A stretch of DNA of 64,000 nucleotides. Source: Cryphonectria parasitica EP155. Its lineage: Eukaryota > Ascomycota > Sordariomycetes > Diaporthales > Cryphonectriaceae. How positions within the stretch are numbered: the first letter of the stretch is position 1; each line of letters starts with the position of its first letter. Positions 1-13,100 of this stretch are shown here, piece by piece. The stretch covers positions 4,458,759-4,522,758 of the forward strand of contig NW_024468911.1 in NCBI RefSeq assembly GCF_011745365.1, in the 5' to 3' direction. A model generated the notes under the pieces. It was not told where the DNA came from. It searched no databases and was given only the letters and a program-made list of their open reading frames with translations. The translations under genes and the position numbers were made by a program.

Positions 1-2441
1 CCCATAATGGATCGCAGGGAGCCGTCAGATGCAATCTCCGGCTGGGCGATGAACATGACCCCTTTGTTTATTGTTAAAATCCTATTACAAGTCCTCCTGT
101 TGGACAAGACTATTACTTACAGTAATCGATGGCGTCTCCCTGCAGGTTCACAGGGTTGGCGTGGCGGACATTTAGCTGCAGTTCATCGGACCACGGACGG
201 TGCTCATTAGCAAGAATATGCCACCCGTCTTCCATAGTCTTTATGCTGCTGGGCATGATGATGTCCATCCATGATAGCTCGGACTGACTCTCTCTCGGGA
301 GTCCCGTCATCTCGAAGAAAGTGTCGTTCGCCTCGCGCAGGACACCTTCGGGGCTGATGAGGAACATTCCAAGGGGGGAGAGCTCGGTCATCCGCCGCAG
401 CCTGCTGGCTTGCAGGTCCAACTGCTGGGTCAGATTTTCTGTCGACACGATCAGCAAGGCTCCGAAGCCAACGCCACAGACATACACAATTGCCTCGTGT
501 ATATTGTATTCGCATACCTTTCTCTAGATGCGCGGCCTCAAAGGCATCCCGCATTCGACGAGTCTCCTCTTCAAAGAGGATGGTCGAGGCGAGGGATGTT
601 GCCAACTGCCTGTTGAACATGGCCGCGAATGATTTATATTCGTCGTCATAGGGTCTCCGAGGGTTCACGCCAAGCACGAGAAAGGCTAAGACATTATCGG
701 CATTTGTGGGCCGAACAGGAAAGATGATAGCTTCCTTGCACGGGTCCCCAAAGCCCTGCCACTCAATTCCCTCCAGGAGTGATTCGGGCAGTGTGCCGTC
801 TCGGACCTGCAGCAGAGTAGGTTCCCGAGTGCGCATCGCCTCTCGGAAAGATGGCACAAAGCCCTCCAGACTTCTTCGGAGGTCAAGCTGCGTGGGCGCC
901 GCGATGTGTCCCTCTGGCACGCCAAGAGAGCCTTCAAAGTGGCAGGTCTTGAGAGAGATCGAGGTTTCTGAAGCCGCAGAGGAGAACTCCCCATCGTCAT
1001 CTTCTCCAACCGAGTACAACAGGGCGAATGGCACGTCCCGAGGGTTCTCCCTCAGGCTTTCTAGGACGTATTTCCAGAACTGCTTAACTGTCTTCGCCGC
1101 GCTGGTGCGCTCGCCGATCGAGTTGATCGTCTGCATCCGCCGTGCCTGCAGTACCATCGATGTCGTCTGGAACGGTCCATTATAGAAGCCCGAGAGCTCC
1201 CGAGTCGAGCTGGAGTACACAGGGACATAGGTCCAGGAGAAGTAGGTTTCCTCGAGCATACCGTGCCGGTAAAGAGACACAAAGTCATTGTCCTTGCGCA
1301 CACTGATACCAGTCCGCCCGCACTCCTCAAACAGAGGCCCACAGTAATCCCAGATCTCGGCGAAGAAGTCAGCAAAATCCGTCCCCATCAAGGTTGGATG
1401 CTTATTTCCCGCGACCTCATTTGCATAGGCCTCATTGTATATAACTGTCAACTTGGAGCCCCAGAACAGGGCCACCGGATGGGGGTTGGTCATGACAAGA
1501 TTTGCAATCTGACGAAACTCGGAGGACCATTGGTCCATGGGCCCAAGAGAGGTGGCGCTCCAGTCCACACTGCGGACGTACTGCAGGTGCGTCGACAGTT
1601 GCCCCTGGGGTTCTGGTACCGTCCAGTCAATTGCGGCACGTTCCGGAAGGGTCGCAAGGTTGAGAGAGATGTTCTGCGAGGACTTGGAGTTGCCAGTCTT
1701 GATGGAGCCGCTTGTTGTAGGTTGCCGTGGGTAAAAGATAGGAGACGAGCTGCTCTCCCCAGCGGGAGGGAGGCTGGTGTGTGACAGGTCAAACGCCTGG
1801 GAAGGACGGCGATCATCGCGATCGGCCTGCACTGGACCGTTCCGGCTCCCCGCCTTCTTACTAGAGAGGCTCGCTTGTCCACCACCCGTTGCCACTTCGA
1901 GGGGAGCACCAGACGCAAGATCCAGTGGGGGATCGGGGTCGACTTGCCAGAGCCCCGTGCCGCTGACAAGCCTCCAGCGCTTCCTAACGGTAGATCCAGT
2001 CCACATCAGGTCGTGGTAGATGAAGCTCTGCGGGAAGACGTCCTTGGAGTCGTCGTGTGTCGTAACTCCTGTGACCCAGGCCTTGAAGGCTTCGTGCGTC
2101 GAGTTGGTGGCAGTTGGATCTGCATGTGCATGGGCATCGGCATGGGCATCGCGGCCGCCTCTTGTCGTCGTTGTCGTTGGCGCTGTCGTCTTCGTCGCCA
2201 TCGTCGGGCTGACATGATGTGGGTTGTCGTCGGGAAGGCCATTGTCGCTGCCGAGCACCGCATCAAGAAGTCGTTCGTGCAGGCGCAGGGCGGCATTGCA
2301 AAAGACTGGGCAGATGGCCGTGGAGACATTGCTGCCTGGGTCGTCAGGGTCCAGGTCGAGCACAAAGGTAGGCCTCGGGTCGGCATCTAGGACCTCCTTG
2401 AGTCCGAGGGAATCAAGGCCGTCTTCTATGTTCTCTGCCAT
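1..2441 (-). CDS. PAS/GAF sensor protein, probable hybrid histidine kinase (3' part missing)
   Basis: N-terminal sensory part of a large signalling protein; the gene leaves the window at base 1. Exons read 2441-518, 459-121 and 61-<1, with introns of 58 and 59 nt (donors GTATGC and GTAAGT, both phase 1) that restore one frame, about 774 codons visible. The ATG at 2441 opens an acidic N terminus; residues about 60-260 are low complexity (His/Ala and Thr runs). From about residue 290 a PAS-like region begins (SATSLGPMDQW, then ALFWGSKLTVIYNEAYA), followed by a GAF-like region and, after intron 1, a second PAS (SPLGMFLISPEG, ANDTFFEMTG). The last visible exon ends SDGSLRSIMG, the usual end of a PAS/PAC unit before the linker to the kinase in fungal hybrid histidine kinases. 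Histidine kinase and receiver domains are inferred, since they would lie outside the window. Confidence 0.8.
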
Positions 2442-3044
2442 GCCGGCAGAGAGAGAGAAAGAAGGGATCGACCACCTGCCGCTGTGCCCCCTCAGAGAGG
2501 TAGGGCTCTGGGTGTGGATCCTTTTCCTTCCTTTTTTGCCTATTGATTTGTTCCCTGCGACTTCCTCTGACCCTTTTGTCTGCCCACAGCACGCTGGACA
2601 ACACGTGTATTTCCCTAGGAAGTGCCATCAATTGAGTTAGTAACAAGGTTAGAAAGGAAAGAAGTTTTTCGCTCCCACGCCGTCCTGTCACAGGGCCGCG
2701 TGATGACGTCGGTGTCCATCTGGTGCTGCAGATACGGGAGACGGGGCACGCTGCTTAGTTCCTGGGCTCGGCCGTGGGGTTGCACGGTTGGCCGACCCAG
2801 CGGTTGGCAGAGAAGTGTCCATCGCCAGCGCGCCGGTTTGGGGCAGTACCAGGGTACCACCTGCCCAGGGCCATTAGGAAGACCTCCCCGGTTCGAGAGG
2901 CTAGGACGGTGGTGGAAAAGATGTGCCATAGTAGAAGCTGCCTAAGTACTGAGGTTTACAACTGCGCTAACCTCTTCTGTTCTTTTTAAAATTCATTCAC
3001 GGTCAGCCCGTCACAATAATTCCCATACTAAATCTCGTGCTTCC

Positions 3045-3079
<35 letters not shown>

Positions 3080-3425
3080 CTTTCGAAGAATGCTAGGGTT
3101 CTTGAATCTTGGTACTGTCCATTACGCATGGTAGCAATGCAATTTGGGTTCTTTATTTATTAATCTTTTTGCTTCCAAAAATAACATGTGAATCAGGCAG
3201 GAAGACACTATCACCTGGATTGGAACGTTTAGAAAACGACAACAGCTGTAGTGATGCTGAAGTATTGTGACAAATGAATAAAGTTGAAACCAGTGGGATT
3301 CTAGTTATTCAAAATAAGGCGGTGACCATGCCAAAAGGTAAGTCCATAGCATTGATATAGAATGTACCAAACAAAAATTCAGATCTAAAATTACATTGAA
3401 GCGCTTCCATAGCATCCTGGTTTTC
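2442..3425. other. Intergenic region with (CT)n microsatellite
   Basis: No convincing gene. It is the upstream region of the sensor kinase-like gene and the downstream flank of the deaminase-like gene. It contains an uninterrupted CT dinucleotide tract at about 3048-3076 and an AT-rich stretch after 3130. Confidence 0.6.
3048..3076. repeat. (CT)n microsatellite
   Basis: About 14 uninterrupted CT units. Pyrimidine tracts like this are common in fungal promoters; it lies about 600 bp upstream of the sensor kinase-like start. Confidence 0.9.
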
Positions 3426-4969
3426 TCAGTGGGGGTCTTCTTCGTCTACTGAATACATAGTGGAAGCCATACCAAATACAGAATCTGATGCAATGCTTCC
3501 CGTAGTGGTCAACGATGGCCCTGCTGTCGAATCCAAATTCCAAGGTCGGCGAATTCCCAATCTAGTTTCGAGATCGCGCACGGTCGTCTGTTCCAAATGC
3601 CGACTGAGTTCCCAAAGTAAAACTTTGTGCTTCTTGCGTACTGAGGATATTGAACAGGGCGCTGGCATCCAGGAGGGGTACAGCTTTTGGTGGCTAGCCG
3701 ACACGCTCATCCCGAGTGGATGGCGAGATAGAAACTTGTGGCAGAGAAAACATGCTTTCTTACTTGTACCCATGTACAGTAGCCGAGGAGTCAGCTCTGC
3801 GTGATGATCGTAGAAGCTCAGCAGCTGCATTTCCGCATGGACTGTAAGCGTGTGACGGCAAGCGCGCCGAAATCGCAGCTCTGGATCATCTGTAAGCCAG
3901 ATTTGGCCTAATCGAGACATAAACTGTTCCTTGTTGCCTTCGGACAGTCTTTTCAGCATTGTCATGAGCGCGTCCGGGTTGCTTGTTGCGAAACGTTCCT
4001 GTTCAGGCGCCTGGATAGCTTCGACGTGAATGGAGAAGAAAAGAGATGGCTGCTTCGTAGCTAGCTTGAGCAGCGCTTTCGCAGCAGCGGCGTAACGGCC
4101 GAGCTTGTAGATAAGGGTGACCCAACCGGGAAGCTCTTCTCCGTTAGGACAGAACATCAATTCGATCTGCTCCGAGTACACCCATCTGGCCTCCGACGCC
4201 CATCTGATATGAGGTACCAGTCGAACAGTGTCTTGATTAGGTTCGAGAGATGTCAAAGTTCGAAGGTTGCGGATCCATTGCAGGAACTCGAGTCCCGGGG
4301 CATCTTCAATGAATAAAGTACCGTTTATGCCTTCGAGCGCTTGATCGACAACCTTTTGAATCTCGGGTTTGCAAAGTCTCTGCAGGAGGCTATGGATCTT
4401 GTCTTGGGTAAGTTCAATGATCTTATACAAGATCGCAGGTTCTTGAACTATGGGAATGGATTCTAAAGAGCAAACATATATTAGCTGATGATAGTTTAGA
4501 GCTGATAGAAGTATATACCTTTTGTAGCAACGGCAGTAAGATCATTTAGTATATCCCGGAGGCCGTCTGTCAAGTCCTGGGACACCCCAAGATTGCGAGC
4601 CAGACGCAAGATGGTGCCCGTGGGATGACCCACTTCGAGACAAACCGCTGAGGCACTCTCCGCTCCCTTACTCGACGTTGAACAGATCAGCGCGAATGAG
4701 TCTAAAAACTTCTTCACGAGCTGCTCCTGTTTTCCTGCGTTGTCATGAGGGTGCTTATCAAGACTGTGCGTTGTCGGCTCCCCTCTGACTGGATCGATAA
4801 GAGACAGGAGGGTTGCGACCTGAATGAAGCGGCTATGAGCATCGCCCAGCAGCGTTCGAGCCTGTGTCATTTTCCGAGTTTCTGGGACCTTGTAATTAGT
4901 GTGTTCTAATATGTATGGAACATCATACTCCAGAGTTTTGAGGTACCTTTTTATACTTATATTCATCAT
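3426..4969 (-). CDS. OTT_1508-like putative deaminase
   Basis: Putative zinc-dependent deaminase of the fungal OTT_1508 family (nucleic-acid/nucleotide deaminase superfamily). The C-terminal part carries the metal-site pattern: a His-Ala-Glu motif (TVHAEMQLLSFYDHH) and a following C-x-x-C (KKACFLCHKFL), about 30 residues apart as the fold requires. The N-terminal part (DSFALICSTSS, SASAVCLEVG, TILRLARN) resembles the conserved helical region that precedes the deaminase domain. Two open stretches must be joined: 4969-4519 and one ending at 3426. Donor GTATAT at 4518 is phase 1, but the best acceptor (TTTAG at 4464) is out of phase with the deaminase frame. Either a distal acceptor at 4403 is used (116 nt intron, in frame) or there is a one-base indel near 4440-4442. 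The true start may lie further upstream. Substrate unknown. Confidence 0.6.
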
Positions 4970-6077
4970 TAGCCTAGTGATAACTGATCCGTTGACTAGC
5001 GATATTCAAAAACGAGTTCTACGGAATTGAGTTCAAGACAGACTGTAAGTGGTGTAGTTTCACAGCGCTGAGACAGTTTCATTGTCCCGCTGCTACAAGG
5101 GCTCTGGGTTGAGTGCTTGGAAGGTCTGATCTTCAATTCAACGATAATTGCTAAGGGAGTCTAAGGAGTGCTTGAGGTTCCTTCTCCCTTCCTCCTGTCA
5201 GATCGTCCTAACCCAGCCTTCTTATAGATGGCGAGGGTTACATTGGTAGTAATGCCTTGACGCCCAACTGCTTCAGGTTTCTGCACGTTGGTCAACGTGT
5301 TCACGAACGATTGTTGCCCACTCATCTTAGCTGAGTTAATGTCGATCCACCAGGGCGCTTAACCCGGGTGCTGTCCCGCTAGATGCACCCCAGCCGTGTA
5401 ACACCCGCTACGAAAAGCGTCCACTGCCCACTGCCCCTCGACTTATTGCATGGCTTCCACACAGTATCGCTGAATACCATCCCTTGCTTTGATTGACAAG
5501 GAATAAGTTGCTCGAAAATTGTAGAAAGAAAGGCACTGGTCCTTCCCTGATACAATCTTGCCTCATTTCTGTCTTCACCACGAATCAAGCTTTGGTCGCA
5601 ATTCCGAGTGTCCAAAGCATCTCGGAAAGACTTAGATGGACTGGGCCACAGCTACAATGCGAAACATGATGTGAAGTTGAAGCGCACAAGGCGTGTTTGG
5701 GGGGGGGGATGGGGGACGACGGAGGCTCGGTAAATGGGGCAATAATGTTATGGATGGCCTCTTTTCAGAAAAAGAAAAAGAAAGAAAGAAAAAAAGGAAC
5801 AAAAAGGAACAAAAGATACGAAAGAATTCAGCGTATGCAGGACCGGGGATCCAGCCAATGGCACAAACAGACAACGTGCGGGGTCCAAGGGCATTTGGAA
5901 CAAATTAAGGCACTGCTGGAGTCTTCCGCGACTAGACACTGCTGGTGAACTGCATTCCATTTTGCTTGATTATGTCTCAACCGGCAGGCCTCCTGCAGAT
6001 GTAATGATTCATTGGGTTGCGAAAGTCCAATGTGAATATTCGAACTTGACCCAGCTATAATTCTCTCGGCAGATCAA
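4970..6077. other. Intergenic region, no gene seen
   Basis: Open frames here are short and look non-coding. The region holds a G10 run at about 5699-5708 and a purine-rich stretch (AAAGAAAG type) at 5765-5815. An upstream exon of the deaminase-like gene on the minus strand at about 4995-5080 is possible but not supported by a clear splice site. Confidence 0.5.
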
Positions 6078-6537
6078 TTGCTGTATGTCATTCCAGACTG
6101 TTGCAACATGACTTGTTTATGGACGCCAAAGCTTAGGCAAGACTTTTATGAGGCCATTGAAACACCTTTCTCCATCCCGAAAAATCCATCAGAAGCGGAA
6201 GCTTACCGTGGATCTCTCGAAGCGACCGATCCTTCAACTTATACCCTCCACTTGAAGCACGAGCTTCAGTCAGCGGATCGTGTCGCATTTCTAGCCCATT
6301 CGCAAGAAGCGATTTACGCTGTCTATGTAGCCTGTGTGGAGAAAGGGACAAAAAGCTCGTCACCAGACTCGCAAGGTATTAAAGTCCTTGTACAGCCACC
6401 GTCTCATTGCTGGAAAGATACTAGCTACGTTTCATACGGACGTCCGCCTTGGTAAAGCTTGCATTGTTAGTTTCGGTAACTCTACAAAATACAACGCTGA
6501 CTCCAGGAGTGGATATTTAAAGATGTGTTGGACTTAA
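6078..6537 (+). pseudogene. Possible fragment of an OTT_1508-like N-terminal region
   Basis: An open stretch of about 115 codons (first ATG near 6108) reads SADRVAFLAHSQEAIYAVY followed by VACVEKG. This is the same hydrophobic/Ser/Cys-Glu-Gly pattern as the N-terminal region of the deaminase-like gene at 3426-4969 (DSFALICSTSS ... SAVCLEVG), but on the opposite strand. No deaminase motif follows: the frame closes at 6455, and a second frame (6334-6537) has no recognisable domain. A candidate donor (CAAG/GTATTA near 6374) has no satisfying partner. I read it as a decayed or truncated paralogue; a short intact gene cannot be excluded. The similarity was judged by eye. Confidence 0.35.
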
Positions 6538-7280
6538 ATATAAATCACATGTTGTAGCGACATCGACCATCCTGGGTTGAGCTCCTCGATACGTTCAGGG
6601 CGGCGAGGAGCCGTTATGGTGCGAATAGAACAGATGCTAGTCCATTGAAAGCCTCGACAGAGTCGAGCGCCGTCTGCCTCTATTCTTTCACGGCTCAATG
6701 GATTCCTTGCGAGCGCATGCATGTTGGAACGAAGGTTAGATGGATTTGGGCTTCGAGGAGCAATTGCAAATGTCATCCGCTGTTGTGCTAAAATCTCTTA
6801 CCATGTAGATTACAGGTCTTTGAAGGCTTCTGTAGAAAATTTGAGTCGGCTTCCTTCTTTGAAGAAGTGGTAGATCTCATTAGGTGGCGTTCTGTGCTTT
6901 GTGCAGCGATCATGTTGTAGTTGGGGGATGACTTATAGCGAAGAGACAAGCCGGAAGAAAGATTGACAACGTCGCGAGTCATCGCTATAGCAGTTTTAGT
7001 GGGGCTTGGAACTAGGATGATGTGCTAGTATTTTCACAGTAAATATAAGGGGTAATGTGTTAGTGCACAAACAGATTTAGAAAGGGGACGCGGCTCGTTC
7101 AACTCCGCGGCTGAACTCACAATCAAACCATGCTGACACATGCGACTTCACCTTTCCTCGAGGGCTGTGAGACCCCCGCCTCCACCCCATCATTTAGCAA
7201 TATTATCATTGTTCGAGGCTTTTGTTTTCTCAGCGTTCATTATCAATCTAGAAACAAAAATACAACTCGTCCTTTGTGGA
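6538..7280. other. Intergenic region, no gene seen
   Basis: Short open frames on both strands carry no recognisable motif. The right part is the promoter and 5' leader of the following gene; an alternative in-frame ATG for that gene lies at 7140. Confidence 0.5.
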
Positions 7281-8023
7281 ATGCTCCCCTCATTCACGTC
7301 TCGAGATCGCCTCGTTCGTTATCGCCTCCACCACGATTTTCCAGAGCAAGGATCACAAGAAGCCCGTTTGTGAGATAGACGCACGTAACATGAGGCTTTG
7401 TACTTTGACTGACGCCATTCAGATACGATTTAAATCAGTCCCGATCGCCTCTGCTTCGCCTGCCATACGAGCTGCGCCTGCAGATCTATGAGCTTCTCCT
7501 TGGCGACCGGCAAATCCACATCCGCTTTGTGCCATGGCAATACAAGCGACGAGTGAAGCGCGGTAACACGGACAAGGAGACAGTCAAGGGACATTTTCGA
7601 TACGAAGTCCTACCGAAACGACAAGACCCCTGGGCATCAGGTGTGAATCAGCTCTGGGAAAATGCTGCCACGTCCTTGCAAGCAGCCGGAGCAAGACTCA
7701 CTCTTCTTTCCGGAGTCTGCCGCCAGCTCTATGATGAAACGGCTTTACTGCCCCAAAAGCTCAATATCTGGTCCTTTGAGAGCATGCACATGATGGAGAG
7801 GTACATTCTCAAGGACAACAGAATGCATCTACATCAAAGAAAGGCCATTGAAGTCCTCTACTGCCGGGAGAAACTGCCCAAGGACGTGCACAAGAAGCTC
7901 AAGTGGCTCAAAGCCATCGTCTGGAAAGACGGAGAGAAACTGAGGTGGCAAGATCTCGAGCTATTTCCAGACATTATGTGGAAGGACAGGCAGCAGCTAC
8001 TCGAGCAGTCCTGGCGGTGGTAA
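7281..8023 (+). CDS. 2EXR/DUF7730-like domain protein
   Basis: Two exons, 7281-7369 and 7423-8023, joined by a 53 nt intron (donor GTGAGA, branch-like TGACTGAC, acceptor TTCAG, phase 2), giving 229 residues. Just after the junction the protein reads SPLLRLPYELRLQIYELLLG, the F-box-like LP.E.R..IY signature that opens DUF7730/2EXR domains, which are very common and expanded in filamentous ascomycetes. A later segment (LLSGVCRQLYDETALL) matches the second conserved part (VCRQ.Y.E...L). The rest is basic and Trp-rich. The family has no established enzymatic role; F-box-like protein interaction is the usual guess. The start at 7281 gives a compact exon 1; an in-frame ATG at 7140 would add 47 residues. 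The join is supported because it reconstitutes the motif in frame. Confidence 0.72.
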
Positions 8024-10114
8024 ATCCAGGCGGGCTGAACAATTTTCTAAGTTCCGCATATTTTGGTTTCAGGGGGTCTTGTCTTATCCACGACGCAAGC
8101 AAGTCGGCACTCCGGTACGAAACATGCGAATTGCGCCAGTTGGAAAGCTGGTGGTCCTGGAGTGTATCATCAGGGGCTGTCACAGAGCACGAGATGAAAG
8201 GCCAGTGGTTCCAGACAAATCGCCCGGCCTCCGAAAAGGCAACTGCTTTCACGGACCGCGGACTGGCTCTGTTGCTCCTCCAACACAACGTCTAACACAA
8301 CCAGCATGATGCCGTGCATCAATTTGGACGCCATAGCTGGTCTCATCCTCAGCCCTCACAATCTCAAATCCGAACGACCAAATCTTTACGTCATCAAGGC
8401 AAATGCAACGTCAGTGTACAAACGCAGACTCTCCTAGTTGATGAGTGGGATATCGACACGTAACAGCTCGAGAACCATGTCAATGAAAAGGACTCAAGCT
8501 CTCATGCGCAGTCGAGAACTGTGCCCTCTGTGAGGCAGTTCGTCCACTGTGAAGAGCGATGCAGAATTCATGTCTTCAAAATGCTGCCCTCGACAGCTCA
8601 ATATGTAGTCACCACGGATTACATCAGTGGAGAGTACCTGGACATATGTCAAATCACCAGTTATACTCAGCACAGATGCAGGTTCTGAGGTCCTGTATTT
8701 CTGAAAGTCGTATGACGTTCAAATAAGCTCAAATAGGCTCGGCAGGGTGGTCCACTTCGGGACGGGGTGGAGTGTTGGGGGGGAGGGGTATAGCAACGGG
8801 CCCGGCACCGGGATCAAAATCTATGAACCGCCTGCGGGACTTATCTGCTGAAGCCAGTGGTTTGGTTCTTGTTTATGAATTCAGGTCGATCCACAGAGCT
8901 ATGTCGTTGCTGTGCAAAGGGTCGTCCGGGTCATTGCAACTGGGCGCAAGCTGAGGGGCCATCACGATGATGGCCTTATTTCGTGTGTAAAGGGGCCAAG
9001 CACCATTTTCAGCGTTTCCATCTTCAGAGGAGATGGGCAAGCTACTTCTTGAGTACAACTATCTTGGGCCGATGCACGATATTACTGCTGCGCCGCTTGT
9101 TCAGCTGAGTGTGCCTGAATACCACAACAATAAGCCATGAACATTGATTTGTACCCTCCTGCAAATACTGGTATCAAGTCTGAAAAGGGTTGGTGTTTGA
9201 AGATGATCAAGGCTCGCAAGAACTAAAAATAAAACAAAATCATCACTGTAATTGAATCACATGCAAAGAACCCAAATCAGACTGAGACTCTCTGGGTGGG
9301 GTTGGATGGGCGGAGGGGTTCAATAAGGCTGAAGGGATGCCCCCTGCGGTCCGCGACCAGGTATTTCCAACCTGCAGCCTCCAGCTTGACTCAAAACCCC
9401 CAGTTCAGCTTCACATGCCAGCGTTACGCAGACATCAACTAATCTTATCCATGTCATCCTTATTCGCTTATGGCCACACAAGACTTTCTGCTCTACATTT
9501 TCTTTAGTTATTCACTCTGTGAGTTTAGTATTATTTTTCCGGCGCAGAGGAATTAGTTTGGGGTAGCTCCTGTGCAATCGTTCGTGGGTTATAACAAATT
9601 TATCTAAATATTGCAAAAGGAAAAGCCTTTTGATTCGAGCTTACTCAAGCCTAGTATTTCTGCCTTTCTGCCTTTGAGGTTATAGGCCATTTCCTCAATT
9701 AATTTTCACAATTTGTTAAGAAATGTTTTTGGTAGTGTCTCGGGCGAAAGAACTTGGTGGCAAGTGGTTTGGGGGAAATTTAAACCTGAAAAGGCTAGGG
9801 AGACTGTACGCTTATGTATGCTCGTCACAAAAACGCCGCCTCTGATGCAGCCAATTGGAGACAGAGTTATCAGTTCTCATATTGGGAAGAAGGTGGGTAG
9901 TACGGGCAGCATGGAGCTGACACGACGACAGCAGCCCGACATTTCACCTGCAGTGGCCCCCATGAGAGCCTGCAGCTCAGCCCCGTTCCGGGATTGTACG
10001 AATACTATTGTTCTATTCTCTCTCTGTTCTTTCCTTTTTTTTTTCTTTCCTTGTTTCTTTTCATTCTATGCATTTCGTTGGGAAACCTATCGGTCCCGGG
10101 ATAATCCTGAAATC
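8024..10114. other. 2.1 kb intergenic region
   Basis: No supported gene. Open frames here are short and lack recognisable motifs. The last 150 bases before the HET-ankyrin start are strongly pyrimidine-rich (TTCTCTCTCTG, T-rich tract around 10011-10070), typical of a fungal core promoter or 5' leader. Confidence 0.55.
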
Positions 10115-13100
10115 ATGTCTTCCGATGTAGCAGACCTTCTGAAGATAATCGAAAAGGCCCAGGCACAGGGTCTTTGCCCAAACCGAATCTGGCGGGCCGG
10201 TTCGAGGTTCAGCGGTTGGCGTGCGAGGCTCTTGAAGCCTCTGCAAAGCTTTTGCGACAGTCTTCCAGAGAACGTCCTCTCGCATGAAGACCACTCGGCG
10301 TGCACCCTAGACTTCTGCGAGTTTTCAAGTCGAAACTTCACGGCTGTCAGTCAGTACCACGAGCGATACTCCTACCAAGCAGGGGACCAAACGATAGTTG
10401 CACAGCAACATGGCAGTTCCAAGGTCTGCTTTCCGATCGAGGGCCTTTTCAACGAAGCCTTGTTGGTGAAAGCGGTCGAGTCCGGGAAACTCACCGCTTG
10501 GAACCTCGATGGGACAGCCACTCTAGAGCATCCTTTACCATTCATGGCCATCTCCCACGTCTGGTCAGACGGCACCGGTGCCGGAGCATGGTCCTCGAGA
10601 CAGGTCAATTTCTGTTTGTATAAGTACTTCCGAGACATCGCCGAGAGGTTCTCGTGCTGGGGGATCTGGTGGGACACCCTATGCATCCCTCAGGATCGAG
10701 TAGCCCGTGCAAAGTCGTTGAGTTTCATGGATTTGAACTACGCGTACGCGCGAATCACCCTCGTGCATGACCGCTTCCTTCGCAACTTAATCTTCGAGGG
10801 ACCGGACGCAGCCTGCTTTGCCATTGTCATGTCGGCTTGGTTCACACGAGGCTGGACGGCTCTTGAACTGGCCCGATCTCGCAAAGTGAAAGTAGTCTTC
10901 AAGGACTCAATCAAGGATCTCGACTACGACATTCTAGACAGGGTAGAGAAACACAATATTGCGGCTGGCACTTTACGGAATCTCAGAAATGCGCACGTCT
11001 CAGGAGTAGACGATCTTCTCAATACACTAGGGTCCAGATACACCTCACGGCCCAAAGACCGAGCGACCATCGCCGGCCACCTGGCTGGCATCCAGACCTC
11101 CGTCTCGCAGAACAAAGATACCTGGCAGCGGGACATTTATCAAGACATCCTTAGAAAGGTTGGGAAGGTGTCTCACGAGCATCTTTTCCACAAGTCTGCT
11201 ACTATGTCCGGTGGCTTCAGCTGGTGTCCCGCGAATATTTTTCAGCTTCCCCAGACGGCCATGCGACCCGAGTTAGACGTGAATCAGAAGGGGGAGATCG
11301 TGGGTATCTGGGAGCCTGTCGCGCTGGACGACGTGATTCGCGAACAACTTCGTGAGAAGTGTGTCTGGGGATATCTTCATGAATTGCTCGAGACAAGGGT
11401 CAAAAATGCGATCCAGGAAGAAAACAACAAGCATTTATTGTTGATCGCACCCCTGAGAATTACGAAAGACATGTCTGGAAACAGGGATGTGAGGAACGGC
11501 ATTGTCGTTCGGGTGATGAAGAAAGTCCACAAGGGAGCTAACGTCTGCAAGTGCCAGTTCTTGGGCTCTCTGAACTTCCGCCCTGCGGTTTTGATTCGAA
11601 GAAAGCATGAGACGCAGGTGTTGATCGGTGACACGGAGGGCTGGGAGCAGCTGTACGAGGGCGAGGATTCTTGGGAAATGGTTGTGCGTAGTGGGGAATA
11701 CGGAGCTAAAGAGGTGTGGGACATTGAAAATACCCATGCTGAAAAAGAAGGAAGCCCAACAACTCAAGACCGTACTTTAATAGGGAACTCGACAGATGGA
11801 CCTGAATCAATCTCGCAGTCACAGTCTGTTGAGAATGGCCTTTCCTTCGACATTACACCCAACTGGACAAGGCTCCACTCTGCAGCTTGGCTAGGGAACA
11901 TTCCAGATCTCATCGACGGAGAAGATTTCTGGGGTGCAGCATCGGACAGGTTTGGACAGCAAGCATTACACCTAGCAGCGGAACGAGGGGACACAGTACT
12001 TGTGGAGACGATACTACGCAACGTCAGAAAGGGCACCAGAAGCCTTCAATCCGTTGACAGATGGGGGCGCACTCCACTACATCGGGCGGCATGGGGCGGC
12101 TCCGATGATACCGTGCGCACTCTGCTGAGGTACGGGAGTCGCGCGGACGTCCGAGACAGGCTCGGATTTACACCACTGCACTTGGCAGCGGATATGGGAT
12201 TCGAAAACGTGGTCAAATGTCTGTGTGAGCATGTCGACGTGCGAAAGACAAATTTGGTCAGAGCCAAGGAAGGGCGCGGCCTTACGGCCCTGCACCTCGC
12301 AGCACTCAGCAAACATTACGAGGTGGCTAGCATTCTCATCAAGCATGGTGTTCCTATCAACCTTTTGCAAGGAACCTTCGCCTGGTCAGCCTTGCACTGC
12401 GCTGCGGAAAGTGGCAACGCTGCTACGGTGCGGCTTCTTCTCAATCAGGGTGCTGATCTTTGGAGTGAGGACATTGTCGGCTGGACACCCCTACATCTTG
12501 CGGCCATGGGCGGACACAGTGCAGTGGTCCGCCTGCTTCTGCAGAATGGAGCAGGCTCAAAGGAAACCAGAGACCATCAAGGCTGGTCGCCCATGAATTT
12601 CGCTGTGATCAATGGGCACAGCACAGTTGTCGAAGATCTTGTCAAGTCTGGCGTGTCGCTAGGCGAGGACTCATGGGCGCCTTTGAGGTGCCTGGAGAAC
12701 CTCAAGACAACGATTGGTGCCTCTAGTGAAAGGGAAGATCAAAATTCTCAAGTACCATCAGGTCTGGAAGCCGTGAATAGGTGGCAGGGGGTCGTCACGT
12801 CGTTGAAATCAGGCACTGTCAAGGTTAACAGAGGAATTTCGGGCGACAAGAAGCTCAGTTGGAGCCGCATACATCTGGCAGCTATAGATGGACAGTCCAG
12901 GCTGTCCCTTCTTCTCCTCGATATAAAAGGTGCGGAAACCGATCAGTGGGTCACCGAGGTCGAGGACGACGAATTGCTTCACTACGCCGCCAAGGATGGG
13001 CTTTACGGAACCATGAGCTTGTTTCTACAGCTTGGTGCCAATCCCGATACCAAGGACACTGGCCCGCATGCGCATACGCCGCTTTGGGCTGCATCTCTGC

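Noticed and set aside
9713..10114. N-terminal extension of the HET-ankyrin protein to a TTG at 9713
   Set aside because: The stretch is low-complexity leader with a pyrimidine tract; the ATG at 10115 gives a normal start.
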